Assembly (NCBI RefSeq): GCF_036206005.1
Contig: NZ_CP108143.1
Span: 4,183,501 to 4,247,500 of the forward strand
Reading direction: 5' to 3'
Source: Streptomyces sp. NBC_00178
Lineage (GTDB): Bacteria; Actinomycetota; Actinomycetes; Streptomycetales; Streptomycetaceae
Length of the DNA: 64,000 nt
Of this stretch, positions 41,547 through 50,602 are shown one piece after another. Made by a program: the position numbers and the translations under genes. The stretch's first letter is position 1; each line of letters starts with the position of its first letter. The notes beneath the pieces were generated by a model, which saw only the letters and a program-made list of their open reading frames with translations, made no database searches and was not told the origin of the DNA.

Positions 41547-41948
41547 TCAGTCGTCCGACGTGACCGGGCGCAACTCGTAGTGCAGGGTCCGGTCCCGCTT
41601 CAGGCGGTGGGTGAGGGGGACGACCACGCCGTGCAGGGCGGGGTACTTCCGGGACAGGGTCCGGGCGGCGTGCAGGTTCTCCTTCGACCCCTGCTGGAGG
41701 AGTCGGGCCCACGCCTTCACGGGCGGCCCGGTCGGTGCGCCGCGCACGGTGCACGGGGCGACCTCCACCACCGGGTGGTTGCGCATCCGGTCGACCTTCC
41801 AGGCCGACGAGAACGTACGGATGTAGGCGTGGTCCCCCTCGACGGCGATGCTGACGGGGGTGCGAGCGGCCGATCCGTCCGGCCTGCGGCTGCTGAGCAG
41901 GACGGTGTACTGCCTCACGAAGGGCTCCAGCTCGCGGATGGTGCTCAT
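41547..41948 (-). CDS. PPOX-class F420-dependent oxidoreductase
   Basis: 133 residues, split-barrel flavin/F420-binding fold. Family pieces: YTVLLSSRRPDGSAARTPVSIAVEGDHAYIRTF, SSAWKVDRMRNHPVVEVAPC and GPPVKAWARLL. The group uses reduced cofactor F420, common in actinobacteria, to reduce small molecules; the substrate is unknown. ATG 41948 is chosen because the barrel starts there. GGAGG is very close to it, so the start may be slightly upstream. Divergent from the acetyltransferase. Confidence 0.85.
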   Translation of the reverse strand: MSTIRELEPFVRQYTVLLSSRRPDGSAARTPVSIAVEGDHAYIRTFSSAWKVDRMRNHPVVEVAPCTVRGAPTGPPVKAWARLLQQGSKENLHAARTLSRKYPALHGVVVPLTHRLKRDRTLHYELRPVTSDD

Positions 41949-42072
41949 GCCTCCATGGTGCACCCCGCATGCCGTCGAACACACTCGGAACGGGCGCCGG
42001 TGCAGGGGTCCGCGGGTGGGGTGGCGCCGGGCCCGCCGCCCGCCGCCGGACGACCGGCGTAGGCTCCGCCGC

Positions 42073-42591
42073 ATGCACGCCGACGGCGCACCCGAGCCCT
42101 ACTCCACCCCCCGCCTGGACGCACTTCCGCTGGACGTGGCGCACGCGCGGGAGATGGCCGCGGTCCTCTCCGATCCCGCCCTGCACACCTGGACGGGAGG
42201 CGCCCCGGAGGACGCCGTCACCCTGCGCGCCCGCTACGCACGCCAGAGCGCCGGCTCCCCCGACCCTGCCGAGCTCTGGTGGAACTGGGTGCTCCGGGTG
42301 CGCGCCGACGGATGCCTGGCCGGCTACGCGCAGGCCACCCTGCGCGACGGCCGGGCGGAAGTGGCCTGGGTGATCGGCACCCCGTGGCAGGGCCGTGGCT
42401 ATGCGAAGGAAGCGGCGGTGGGAATGGTCCGCCATCTGCTGACGCGGCAGACCGTCCGGAGCGTCGTCGCCCACATCCACCCGGACCACGCCGCGTCCGC
42501 CGCCGTGGCCGCCGCGGCGGGGCTGACCGCCACGGACGAGTGGGAGGACGGCGAGGTGAGGTGGCGGCGGGACGCACCGCGTGCCGCGTGA
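42073..42591 (+). CDS. GNAT-family N-acetyltransferase
   Basis: 172 residues. STPRLDALPLDVAHAREM at the start and the acetyl-CoA site VAWVIGTPWQGRGYAKEAA (Q/R-x-x-G-x-A type) near residue 98-115 define the GNAT fold; VRSVVAHIHPDHAASAAVAAAAGLTATDEW is the last beta-alpha unit. RimJ/RimL-like; acceptor unknown. TAGGCT stands 7 nt before ATG 42073, so probably leaderless. Confidence 0.88.
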   Translation: MHADGAPEPYSTPRLDALPLDVAHAREMAAVLSDPALHTWTGGAPEDAVTLRARYARQSAGSPDPAELWWNWVLRVRADGCLAGYAQATLRDGRAEVAWVIGTPWQGRGYAKEAAVGMVRHLLTRQTVRSVVAHIHPDHAASAAVAAAAGLTATDEWEDGEVRWRRDAPRAA

Positions 42592-42701
42592 GGCGGTGAA
42601 TCCTATCCCTGATCACGACATCAGCTGATTTGTCTTATACCTTCGAAGAGCGGCGTCTCCACGCCACGGCTCCGGCCGCCACCTCGACGAAAGGCCCCCG
42701 G

Positions 42702-44426
42702 GTGGGCGAACTGGGGAGGATGGAAGCCCTGCGGCTCGCAGGGCTCACAGCGGCGGCCGATCCCGGCATGGAGCGGTTCGCGCGACTCGTCACACGCTTC
42801 CTGCGCGTCCCCGTCTCCCTGGTCTCCCTGCTGGAGCCCGACCGGCAGGTCTTCCCCGGCATGGTCGGCCTCGCCGAACCCTGGGCCACCGAGCGCGGAA
42901 CCCCGCTCAGCCACTCCTTCTGCCAGCACGTCGTCGCCACCGGCAGGCCGCTGATCCTGACCGACACCCGGCTGGACTCCCTCACCTGCGCCAGCCTCGC
43001 CATCCCCGACCTTCAGGTGATCGCCTACGCCGGGATGCCCCTGACCGACGCCGACGGCCACGTCCTCGGGTCGCTCTGCGCCATCGACCACCATGCCCGG
43101 GACTGGACGGCGGACGAACTGCAGGACCTGGAGGACCTCACCGCCGCCTGCTCGGTGGAACTGCGGCTCAGGATCGCCAGTGAGCGGACCCGCCGGGACC
43201 GCGACCACGCCCGCCTGCTGCTGCGCGCCTCGGTCGAACTGGGCCATTCCCACGACCTGACGGACCTGGCCCGTCGCCTGCGAAACCTGTTCCAGGGCCC
43301 CACCGAGCCGTCCTACGTCGGCCTGCTGCTCGCGGACGGCCGGGGCCTGTGGCGCGTGGTCGACCCGGAGGACGTCCGGCCGGTCGAAGTGGCCATCGAC
43401 CGGCTGGACATGGACGCCGACTTCCCCAGCACGCAGGCGATGAGGGAACAGCGCACCGTCTTCGTCCCGGACCGCGACGCGCTCGTGGCGGGCTTCAGCC
43501 CGGACGCGGTCGCCGGATACGACGCGCTGAGCCTCCGCTCCGCCCTGTGCGTGCCGCTGATGCGGGGGCGCGGGGTGCTGATGTGGTGCTGGTCGGCCGC
43601 CCACCTCCTGGAGGTGACCGAGGAAGCGGTCCTCACGGCGGTCGGCGGATACGCGAGCCAGGCCGTCGAGCGCACCCTGTTCGTCGAGAACCGGCTGAGC
43701 ACGGCCGAACAGCTCCAGGCCGCGATGCTGACCGAACTGCCGTCCGTGCCGGGCCTGGACATGGCGGCCCTCTACCTGCCGGCCACCGACCAGGACATGG
43801 TGGGCGGCGACTGGTACGACGCCTACCGGCTGCAGCACCCCCCGGCCTCCGGGCAGTGGTCCCTCATGCTGTCCATCGGTGACGTCATCGGACACGACGT
43901 CCAGGCCGCCACGGTCATGGGCCAGGTCCGCAGCATGCTCCGGCAGGCCACCCTCGCGCGCGCCGCCCACTCGCCCGCCGCCGCCCTGAAGGCGGTCGAC
44001 AGCGCCTTCGAGGCACTGCCCCTGGGCCCCGGTGCCACGGCGGTGCACGCGCGCCTCGACCCGCACGACGGCCGGTGGCTGCTCACCTGGTCCAACGCGG
44101 GACACCCACCGCCGCTGGTGCGCTCCCCCGAGGGTGAGGTCACGGCGCTCCGCGCGCACGACCTTATGCTGCTCGGCACCCCCGACGGTGTCCCCCGCCA
44201 CGACCGGGAACACCCGCTCCCCCGGGGCAGCGTGCTCCTGCTCTACACCGACGGGCTGGTCGAACGCCGCGACAACGACATCGACGAGAGCGTCCAGGAG
44301 ACCGCCGCCACCCTCGCGGCCGTCGGCGACCGCCCGTTGCCGATGGTCCTGGAGACGCTCGCCCACCGCCTGGACGACATGCCCCAGCGCGACGACGTGG
44401 CGGTGCTCGTCGTCCGCGTCACCTGA
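42702..44426 (+). CDS. GAF-domain PP2C-type (SpoIIE/RsbU) phosphatase
   Basis: 574 residues. Two GAF sensory domains (about 15-160, LVSLLEPDRQVFPGMVGLAEPW and HSFCQHVVATGRPL; about 175-320) precede a SpoIIE-type PP2C phosphatase: LPSVPGLDMAALYLPATD, VGGDWYDAYRL (metal-binding Asp), SLMLSIGDVIGHDVQAA, TWSNAGHPPPLV and LLLYTDGLVERRDNDID. These enzymes dephosphorylate anti-anti-sigma factors to control sigma factors; the ligand of the GAF domains is unknown. GTG 42702 has GAAAGG 7 nt upstream; TTG 42630 and ATG 42720 are also in frame. No anti-sigma partner genes lie beside it. Confidence 0.92.
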   Translation: MGELGRMEALRLAGLTAAADPGMERFARLVTRFLRVPVSLVSLLEPDRQVFPGMVGLAEPWATERGTPLSHSFCQHVVATGRPLILTDTRLDSLTCASLAIPDLQVIAYAGMPLTDADGHVLGSLCAIDHHARDWTADELQDLEDLTAACSVELRLRIASERTRRDRDHARLLLRASVELGHSHDLTDLARRLRNLFQGPTEPSYVGLLLADGRGLWRVVDPEDVRPVEVAIDRLDMDADFPSTQAMREQRTVFVPDRDALVAGFSPDAVAGYDALSLRSALCVPLMRGRGVLMWCWSAAHLLEVTEEAVLTAVGGYASQAVERTLFVENRLSTAEQLQAAMLTELPSVPGLDMAALYLPATDQDMVGGDWYDAYRLQHPPASGQWSLMLSIGDVIGHDVQAATVMGQVRSMLRQATLARAAHSPAAALKAVDSAFEALPLGPGATAVHARLDPHDGRWLLTWSNAGHPPPLVRSPEGEVTALRAHDLMLLGTPDGVPRHDREHPLPRGSVLLLYTDGLVERRDNDIDESVQETAATLAAVGDRPLPMVLETLAHRLDDMPQRDDVAVLVVRVT

Positions 44427-44508
44427 GGAACCCGCCCCTGCACGTCGCGGCCCGGTTTCCTTCCGAAAGCCGCCCCCGCCCGGCGGCACCGCACTACAGT
44501 GCCGGACC

Positions 44509-45204
44509 GTGACCGACACGCTGGATTTCCTGCACACCACCCGGGCGTCGTACGACGCCATCGCCGACGACTACTCCTCGCTCTTCCGCGACGAGTTGGG
44601 GACCAAGCCGCTCGACCGCGCCCTGGTGACGGCCTTCGCCGAACTCGTCCTGGCCGACGGGGGAGGGCCCGTGGCCGACGTCGGCTGCGGCACCGGGCGG
44701 GTGACCGGATACCTGCACGGGCTCGGTGTCGACGTGTTCGGCATCGACCTCTCCCCGCAGATGCTGGCGGCGGCCCGGCGGGACCACCCGGACCTGCGGT
44801 TCGACGAGGGTTCCATGCTCGGGCTCGACCTCGCGGACGGGGATCTCGGCGGGTTGCTGGCCTGGTACTCGACGATCCACGTCCCCGACGAGCAACTTCC
44901 ACTGGTGTTCGCCGAGTTCTTCCGCGTGCTGAGGCCCGGCGGCCACATCCTCCTGGGGTTCCAGGTGGGTGACGACGTGCTGCGCAGGGACGAGGCCTTC
45001 GGCAAGGACATCGCGCTCGACTTCCGCCGCCGGCGGCCCGAACGGGTCGCGGAGCTCCTGAAGGCGGCCGGGCTGGCCATGCTGGCCCGGACGGTGCGGG
45101 AGACCGACACCGAGGGCCCCTTCCCGGAGAAGACGCCCCAGGCGTTCCTGCTCGCCCGGAAGCCGACTGTCAGTGGTGGGCGGCAGGATGGGGACACCGG
45201 CTGA
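44509..45204 (+). CDS. SAM-dependent class I methyltransferase
   Basis: 231 residues. Motif I VADVGCGTGRVTGYL binds SAM; GIDLSPQMLAAAR holds the acidic ribose ligand; LLAWYSTIHVPDEQ and FFRVLRPGGHILLGFQ are the later motifs. N-terminus FLHTTRASYDAIADDYSS is typical of small-molecule methyltransferases. TACAGT stands 8 nt before GTG 44509 without a Shine-Dalgarno. Followed after 13 bp by the DUF4259 gene, possibly co-transcribed. Confidence 0.88.
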   Translation: MTDTLDFLHTTRASYDAIADDYSSLFRDELGTKPLDRALVTAFAELVLADGGGPVADVGCGTGRVTGYLHGLGVDVFGIDLSPQMLAAARRDHPDLRFDEGSMLGLDLADGDLGGLLAWYSTIHVPDEQLPLVFAEFFRVLRPGGHILLGFQVGDDVLRRDEAFGKDIALDFRRRRPERVAELLKAAGLAMLARTVRETDTEGPFPEKTPQAFLLARKPTVSGGRQDGDTG

Positions 45205-45217
45205 GGAAGGGGGTCCC

Positions 45218-45658
45218 GTGGGGACCTGGGGGATGGGCCATTTCGACAGCGACACCGCGGCGGACTTCGCCGGGCGCCTCGATGACGCGCGGCCCGGACG
45301 GCGTGAGGAGATCATCCGCGAGGCGCTCGCCCTCGCCGCCCGCACGGGCGCGGACGAGCACCTCGACGCCGACGACGGTGTGGTGGCCGTCGCCGCGGCG
45401 GCCCTGCTCGCCGCCCAGCGCCCGGGAGGCATACCCGTGGACTCGGTCTACGGCCCCGACGACCCCGTACCCCCGCTCGCACCCGAACTGTGCGGGCTCG
45501 CCGTCACCGCCCTCGACCGGGTGGTGGCGGGGGAGTCCGAGCTGCTGGAGCTGTGGGCGGACGCGGGCGAGGGGGAGCGGTGGAGTGCGGGGGTGCGGGA
45601 GCTCCGCGCCGTGCTGGGCGGGGCCATGGCCCCGCCCGCGGGTCAGGGAGCCGGGTAG
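45218..45658 (+). CDS. DUF4259 protein
   Basis: 146 residues. The opening GTWGMGHFDSDTAADFAGRLDD is characteristic of DUF4259, followed by an alpha-helical body with an Ala-rich middle (AVAAAALLAAQ) and ELCGLAVTALDRV. Members are found beside immunity and regulatory genes in actinobacteria but have no proved role. GTG 45218 is preceded by GAGGAAGGGGG. Its 3' end overlaps the convergent DinB gene by 16 bp. Confidence 0.85.
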   Translation: MGTWGMGHFDSDTAADFAGRLDDARPGRREEIIREALALAARTGADEHLDADDGVVAVAAAALLAAQRPGGIPVDSVYGPDDPVPPLAPELCGLAVTALDRVVAGESELLELWADAGEGERWSAGVRELRAVLGGAMAPPAGQGAG

Positions 45659-46146
45659 GAACCCGTCGCCCCGTCGATCAGCTCACGGACGATGTCCATG
45701 TGTCCGGCGTGCCGCAGCACGTCCTCGATCATGTGGATGAGGACCCAGCGCATGGACACCGTGTTGCCGTTCCAGGAGGTCCCGGTGGTGTCCAGCCCGG
45801 TCTCCTCGATCGACCGGTCGGCGGCGGCGCGGGCGCGGGCGTAGAACGCGAGGATCCGTTCTGTCGACTCGTCGGGTGCGACGGTCATGTCGTCCTTGGA
45901 GGTGTCGAACCAGAAATCCTCGGTCGCGTGACCGAACGCGGCGCAGAACCAGCCGTACTCGACGGTGGCCAGGTGCTTCACGATGCCCAGCAGGTTCGTC
46001 CCCGTCGGGGTCATGGGGCGGCGCAGCTGCTCGTCGTCCAGGCCTTCGAGCTTCCAGAGCACCACGTCCCGGTGCCGGTCCAGGCTCGTGTGCAGGGACT
46101 CCTTCTCGCTCCCGGTGTACGGGACTTGGGCTGTCGAGGAGATCAC
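45643..46146 (-). CDS. DinB/YfiT-fold protein (DUF664-like)
   Basis: 167 residues, four-helix bundle: LHTSLDRHRDVVLWKLEGLDDEQL, LLGIVKHLATVEYGWF (His that binds metal), then MRWVLIHMIEDVLRHAGHMDIVREL, where two further His complete a three-His metal site. Such proteins act as bacillithiol- or mycothiol-dependent transferases; in actinobacteria mycothiol is likely. TACCGT lies 7 nt before GTG 46146, suggesting a leaderless mRNA. Confidence 0.88.
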   Translation of the reverse strand: MISSTAQVPYTGSEKESLHTSLDRHRDVVLWKLEGLDDEQLRRPMTPTGTNLLGIVKHLATVEYGWFCAAFGHATEDFWFDTSKDDMTVAPDESTERILAFYARARAAADRSIEETGLDTTGTSWNGNTVSMRWVLIHMIEDVLRHAGHMDIVRELIDGATGSYPAP

Positions 46147-46172
46147 GCCGCGAACGGTAGCGGCCCGCGCTC

Positions 46173-46784
46173 TCAGCGCTTGGGGCGGCCCGCCTTCACC
46201 AGCTCGGCGACGTCCAGGGACACCTCGGTGCCCAGGACGGAGGGGAGGGGAGCCTCCTGGCCGGGGGCGTACACCTCGTGCCGGTCGTAGCCGGAGGGCA
46301 GCGGCTCGGTCAGCACGTGGATCCGGCTGTGCTTTCGGTCGACGACGACGTAGACGGGGATCTTTGCCTGGGCGTACGCGGTGACCTTGTTGCGCATGTC
46401 GTTCTGGTAGTTCCCGGAGGTGACCTCCAGGACCAGGCGGAAGCAGGCGGGGTCGTAGCAGTTGTTCTCGATGAGGTGCTCGTCGAGGTCGGCGTCGACG
46501 ATGGCCAGGTCCGGGATGGCGTAGTCCTCGGGGCCGGAGGGGAGCCACAGGCCGATTCCCTGGAGGACCTCCGTCTCGCCGTCGTCGAGTCCCGCGGCGA
46601 TGAAGGGCCGCATCAGCTTGGTGAGCGCGCGGGCGTGCGGGCCGTCCGGGGGTGGTGCCACGGTGATGACGCCTCCGATGATCTCGACGCGATGACCCGG
46701 AAGCTGTTCCATCAGCCGGTTGGCCGTTTCGAGCTGCGTCTCCGGCTCATCGTCACAGGGGTGCTCGACTGCTGCTGCAGACAT
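46173..46784 (-). CDS. Uma2-family (DUF820) putative endonuclease
   Basis: 203 residues. VEIIGGVITVAPPPDGPHA opens the Uma2 fold; AIPDLAIVDADLDE and FRLVLEVTSGNYQNDMRNKVTAYA give the Asp, Glu and Lys of the PD-(D/E)XK core; IPVYVVVDRKHSRIHV follows. ATG 46784 has CAGGAGGAC 4-8 nt upstream; longer frames enter serC. It is the second Uma2 gene of this window (other at 17339). Target unknown. Confidence 0.88.
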   Translation of the reverse strand: MSAAAVEHPCDDEPETQLETANRLMEQLPGHRVEIIGGVITVAPPPDGPHARALTKLMRPFIAAGLDDGETEVLQGIGLWLPSGPEDYAIPDLAIVDADLDEHLIENNCYDPACFRLVLEVTSGNYQNDMRNKVTAYAQAKIPVYVVVDRKHSRIHVLTEPLPSGYDRHEVYAPGQEAPLPSVLGTEVSLDVAELVKAGRPKR

Positions 46785-46880
46785 TGCGGTCCTCCTGGAA
46801 TGGCTGGTGTCGAGAGCATCATCGTAGGCCGGGGCGTGCCCCCGTGCTCCGCAGGACCGTGCTTCACCCGGCCGGGTGAC

Positions 46881-46925
46881 ACGGAAGCGGCCCGGCACAC
46901 AGGACGTGTGCCGGGCCGCTTCCGT
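46881..46925. terminator. serC terminator, 20-bp stem
   Basis: Arms at 46881-46900 and 46906-46925 are perfectly complementary, loop AGGAC. Just downstream of the serC stop codon; very strong rho-independent-like hairpin lacking a U-tract. Confidence 0.9.
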
Positions 46926-46933
46926 GTGCCTGC

Positions 46934-48052
46934 CTACAGCTTGTCGATCACGTAGTCGATGCACGCCGTCAGCGCCTGGACGTCCGCCGGATCGATGGCC
47001 GGGAACATCGCCACGCGCAGCTGGTTGCGGCCCAGCTTGCGGTAGGGCTCCGTGTCGACGATGCCGTTGGCGCGGAGCACCTTGGCGACCGCGGCGGCGT
47101 CGACGCCGTCCTCGAAGTCGATCGTGCCGATGACCTGCGAGCGCTTCGCCGGGTCGGTGACGAACGGGGTGGCGTACTTGGAGTCCTCGGCCCAGCCGTA
47201 CAGGTTCTGCGCGGAGGCGGCGGTGCGGCCCGTGGTGAAGTCCAGACCGCCCTGGGTGTTCATCCACTTGAGCTGCTCGTTCAGCAGGAAGAGGGTGGCC
47301 AGCGCCGGGGTGTTGTACGTCTGGTTCTTCAGGGAGTTGTCGATCGCGGTGGGCAGCGAGAAGAACTCGGGGATGTGCCGGCCCGAGGCGTGGACGCGGG
47401 CGGCCCGCTCCAGGGCCGCCGGGGAGAACACGCCGATCCACAGGCCGCCGTCGGAGGCGAAGGACTTCTGCGGGGCGAAGTAGTAGACGTCGGTCTCGGT
47501 GATGTCGACCGGCAGGCCGCCCGCACCGGACGTGGCGTCCACGAGGACGAGCGAACCCTCGTCGGCGCCCGCGACCCGCTTCACCGGGGCCGCGACACCG
47601 GTGGAGGTCTCGTTGTGGGTGAAGGCGTAGACGTCGACGCCGGCCTCGGCCCGCGGGTCCGGGTGGGTGCCCGGGTCCGAGGCGATGACGGTCGGGTCGG
47701 CCAGCCACGGCGCGAGCTTGGCGGCCTTCGCGAACTTCGACGAGAACTCGCCGAAGTTCAGGTGCTGCGACTTCGACTCGATCAGGCCGTGCGTCGCGAC
47801 GTCCCAGAAGGCGGTGGAGCCGCCGTTGCCCAGGATGACCTCGTAACCCTCGGGGAGGGAGAAGAGGCTGCGCACACCGTCACGTACCTCGCCGACCAGG
47901 TTCTTGACCGGGGCCTGGCGGTGGGATGTTCCGAGCAGGGAGGTGCCGGTCGCGGCCAGCGCGTCGACCGCCTCCGTCCGCACCTTGGAGGGGCCGGCGC
48001 CGAAACGTCCGTCGGCGGGCTTGAGGTCAGCGGGAATCTGGATGTCAGCCAC
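46934..48052 (-). CDS. serC: Phosphoserine aminotransferase (actinobacterial type)
   Basis: 372 residues, GTG start. PLP-dependent class V aminotransferase of serine biosynthesis: 3-phosphohydroxypyruvate plus glutamate gives phosphoserine. RFGAGPSKVRTEAVDALA at the N-terminus, GNGGSTAFWDVATHGL binding the phosphate, YAFTHNETSTGV, LVLVDATSGAGGLP with the PLP Asp, and YYFAPQKSFASDGGLW with the Schiff-base Lys match the mycobacterial-type SerC. TACGCT sits 7 nt before the GTG (leaderless). Confidence 0.95.
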   Translation of the reverse strand: MADIQIPADLKPADGRFGAGPSKVRTEAVDALAATGTSLLGTSHRQAPVKNLVGEVRDGVRSLFSLPEGYEVILGNGGSTAFWDVATHGLIESKSQHLNFGEFSSKFAKAAKLAPWLADPTVIASDPGTHPDPRAEAGVDVYAFTHNETSTGVAAPVKRVAGADEGSLVLVDATSGAGGLPVDITETDVYYFAPQKSFASDGGLWIGVFSPAALERAARVHASGRHIPEFFSLPTAIDNSLKNQTYNTPALATLFLLNEQLKWMNTQGGLDFTTGRTAASAQNLYGWAEDSKYATPFVTDPAKRSQVIGTIDFEDGVDAAAVAKVLRANGIVDTEPYRKLGRNQLRVAMFPAIDPADVQALTACIDYVIDKL

Positions 48053-48161
48053 GATCCGGAGCGTAGTCCCTCGGGGAAGCGGTCAGGGAGCCCTGTCCGT
48101 CCGGTGAGACGCACACTCCGGATCGCGGACGGCCTGTTCGGCCGGAAAGCGACGCCGTGGA

Positions 48162-49370
48162 TCAGCCGAGGTCGACCGGCAGTTCGTGGAGGTCGTTCTG
48201 GGTGACGATCGGCTTGTTCCGCAGCTCCGCGGCCGGTACCGCCAGGTCCAGGTCGGGGAAGCGCTCGTACAGCGCGGGCAGCGCGACCCCCGCCTCCAGA
48301 CGGGACAGCGCGGCGCCCGGGCACACGTGCGGACCATGGCCGAAAGCGATGTGACGGTTGGGGGACCGGGTGATGTCGAACTCACCTGCGGTCGGCCCGT
48401 ACTGCTTCTCGTCGCGGCCGAGCGCCCCGAAGGAGACGATCAGGGCCTCACCCTTGGGCAGGACCTTGTCACCGACCTCGATGTCCTCCGTCGCGAAACG
48501 GATCAGGACGTGCGAGGTGGGGGTGTTCCAGCGCAGGGTCTCCTCGATCACGTTCTCCCACGGCACCTCCCCGTTCAGCACGCGCTTGCGCTGCTCGGGG
48601 TGGGTCTGGAGGGCCTCGACCACGTTGACGACCAGGCTGATCGTCGTCTCGTGGCCCGCCGCGATGATCAGCTGCAGCGTGTTGACGATCTCCTCGTTGG
48701 TGAGGTGGTCGCCGTCCTCGGAGGCCGCGATGAGGGCGCTGGTCAGGTCGTCGCCCGGGTTCGCGCGCTTGCCGTCGACGATCTTCGTGAACAGCGCGCC
48801 GAGGTCCGCCATCATCTGCGGGACCTCCTCCGGCGGGGTCTGCGTCGAGAAGAACTTCTCGAACAGCTCCTTGAGCCGGGGATGGTCGGCCGCGTCCACG
48901 CCCATCAGCTCGCTGATGACGTTCATCGGCAGCGGATAGGCGAACTCCGCCTTCAGGTCGACCGCTTCGCCCCTGGGGTGCGCGGCCAGCCTGTCGAGGG
49001 ACGCGTTCGTCAGCGCCTCGATACCGGACCGCAGCCGCTCCACCCGCTTCACCGTCAGGGCCTGCGCCACGAGGGTGCGCAGCCTGCGGTGGTCGGCGCC
49101 GTCGACCGTCAGCATCGAGCGGCCCGGGTTGGCGAGACCGATCAGCGGCCAGTCCATCGGGATCTCGCCGCGCTGCCACGCGTTCCAGACGTTGATGTCC
49201 TTCACGACACGGCTGTCGGTGAGCAGCTGGCGGGCCTCGGCGTGGTGCGTCACCGCGTAGCAGTGCACCCCGCCGGGGAGCTCCACCTCGGCCAGCGGTC
49301 CGGCGGCGCGCAGCGCCGCGCTCTCGCCGTCGAGGTCTGCGACGAGGGGATCGAGGACGATCCGGGTCAT
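48162..49370 (-). CDS. Cytochrome P450 of the conservon (CYP154/156-like)
   Basis: 402 residues. Complete P450: I-helix AAGHETTISLV (oxygen-binding Thr), K-helix ETLR (Glu277, Arg280) and heme loop FGHGPHVCPG with Cys350. The substrate-recognition regions are unlike any enzyme I can name. ATG 49370 overlaps the stop of the preceding P450 gene (ATGA), and GGAGGG is 6-11 nt upstream. Last gene of the conservon; in other Streptomyces conservons a CYP154- or CYP156-type P450 stands here. Redox partners are not encoded nearby. Confidence 0.93.
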   Translation of the reverse strand: MTRIVLDPLVADLDGESAALRAAGPLAEVELPGGVHCYAVTHHAEARQLLTDSRVVKDINVWNAWQRGEIPMDWPLIGLANPGRSMLTVDGADHRRLRTLVAQALTVKRVERLRSGIEALTNASLDRLAAHPRGEAVDLKAEFAYPLPMNVISELMGVDAADHPRLKELFEKFFSTQTPPEEVPQMMADLGALFTKIVDGKRANPGDDLTSALIAASEDGDHLTNEEIVNTLQLIIAAGHETTISLVVNVVEALQTHPEQRKRVLNGEVPWENVIEETLRWNTPTSHVLIRFATEDIEVGDKVLPKGEALIVSFGALGRDEKQYGPTAGEFDITRSPNRHIAFGHGPHVCPGAALSRLEAGVALPALYERFPDLDLAVPAAELRNKPIVTQNDLHELPVDLG

Positions 49371-50602
49371 TTCTGCCCTCCAAGAGCGGGGGTGGGAGTG
49401 AAGGTCACCGGCAGGTCCGTCAGGCCGCGCAGCCACGGGGACGGACGCCGGGTCAGCTTTTCCGCGGGGACGGCGAGGTCGACGTCCGGGAGCCGGTCCA
49501 GGAGCACCTCGATCCCCGTACGTGCGATGACCTCCGCGGTCTCCTGGGCCGGGAACGGGCAGCGGTGCTCGCCGTGGCCGAAGGAGAGGAACGCGTTGTT
49601 GCCGCCGGTCAGGGCCGAGCCGTCGGTGCGTACCTGCGGGTCGCCGTTGGCGGCCGCGATGCCGAGGAGCAGCAGGTCCCCGGCGCGGACGTGCTGTCCG
49701 CCGAGGTGGGTGTCGCGGGACGCCCAGCGGCCGGCCACGTTCTGGGTGGGGGTGTCCTCCCAGAGCACCTCGTTCATCGCCTCGGCGACGCTGTGCCGGC
49801 CGCCGGAGAGCGACGCGGCGAAACGGTCGTCCGTCAGCATCAGCCGCAGGGAGTTGCCCATCCAGTCCGCGGTCGGCTGGTGGCCGGCGGCCATCATCAC
49901 CATGAGGTCCTGGGCGACCTCCTCGTCGGTGAAGCCGCCGGGGTCCTGGAGCATCCTGGTCGCGACGTCGTCACCCGGCTCCGCGTGCTTGTCGGTCAGG
50001 AGCTGGAACATCGACGATCCCAGGTGCTGCTGCCCGGCCAGGGCCCGCTCCCGGCCGTCGATCATGTCGTTGAGCGCGCCGACGAGCGGCCCGCCGACCT
50101 CGTCGCTGAAGCCGTAGATCTTGGCCAGCACCCGGGCGGGCAGCAGCATCGCGTACTCGGCGATGATGTCGGTCCGGCCGGAGGAGCAGAAGCGGTCGAT
50201 GAGGTCGTCCGCGAACTCCTCTGCGTACCGCTTGAGCGCGAACGGGTCCACGGCCTCCAGCGCGTCGCTGATCATGCCGGCGCGCACGGTGTGCCGCTCG
50301 CCCACCGTGTAGAGGATCGACGGCTGCTTGCGCCCGATCATCGGGAGCAGCGGCCAGTCGTCCGGGATGTTCTCCCACTGGTTCCACAGGTCGGAGTCCC
50401 GGCTGAAGAGCACCGGGTCGTTGGTGACCTGGTGCAGTTCCCGGTACCCGAGGATCAGCCACGCGGGTATGTCGCCGTCGAGCACCACCGGGGCCACGGA
50501 GCCCTGGTCGCGGCGCATCTCCCGGTACAGCTGCACGGGGTCCGTCTGGAAGCGCGGGCCGGACAGCGGGGTGGCGGTCCCGTTCATGGGGCACTTGGTC
50601 AC
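49367..50602 (-). CDS. Conservon cytochrome P450 without the ExxR motif (CYP157-like)
   Basis: 411 residues. Heme loop FGHGEHRCP with Cys348 and I-helix MAAGHQPTADW are present, but at the K-helix position where P450s have ExxR this protein reads EVLW (residues 278-281, bases 49760-49771), so the conserved Arg is replaced by Trp. The same departure is known for the CYP157 family of Streptomyces conservons. GTG 50602 overlaps the stop of the GTPase gene (GTGA). Activity uncertain because the missing Arg normally forms the Glu-Arg-Arg triad. Confidence 0.93.
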   Translation of the reverse strand: MTKCPMNGTATPLSGPRFQTDPVQLYREMRRDQGSVAPVVLDGDIPAWLILGYRELHQVTNDPVLFSRDSDLWNQWENIPDDWPLLPMIGRKQPSILYTVGERHTVRAGMISDALEAVDPFALKRYAEEFADDLIDRFCSSGRTDIIAEYAMLLPARVLAKIYGFSDEVGGPLVGALNDMIDGRERALAGQQHLGSSMFQLLTDKHAEPGDDVATRMLQDPGGFTDEEVAQDLMVMMAAGHQPTADWMGNSLRLMLTDDRFAASLSGGRHSVAEAMNEVLWEDTPTQNVAGRWASRDTHLGGQHVRAGDLLLLGIAAANGDPQVRTDGSALTGGNNAFLSFGHGEHRCPFPAQETAEVIARTGIEVLLDRLPDVDLAVPAEKLTRRPSPWLRGLTDLPVTFTPTPALGGQK

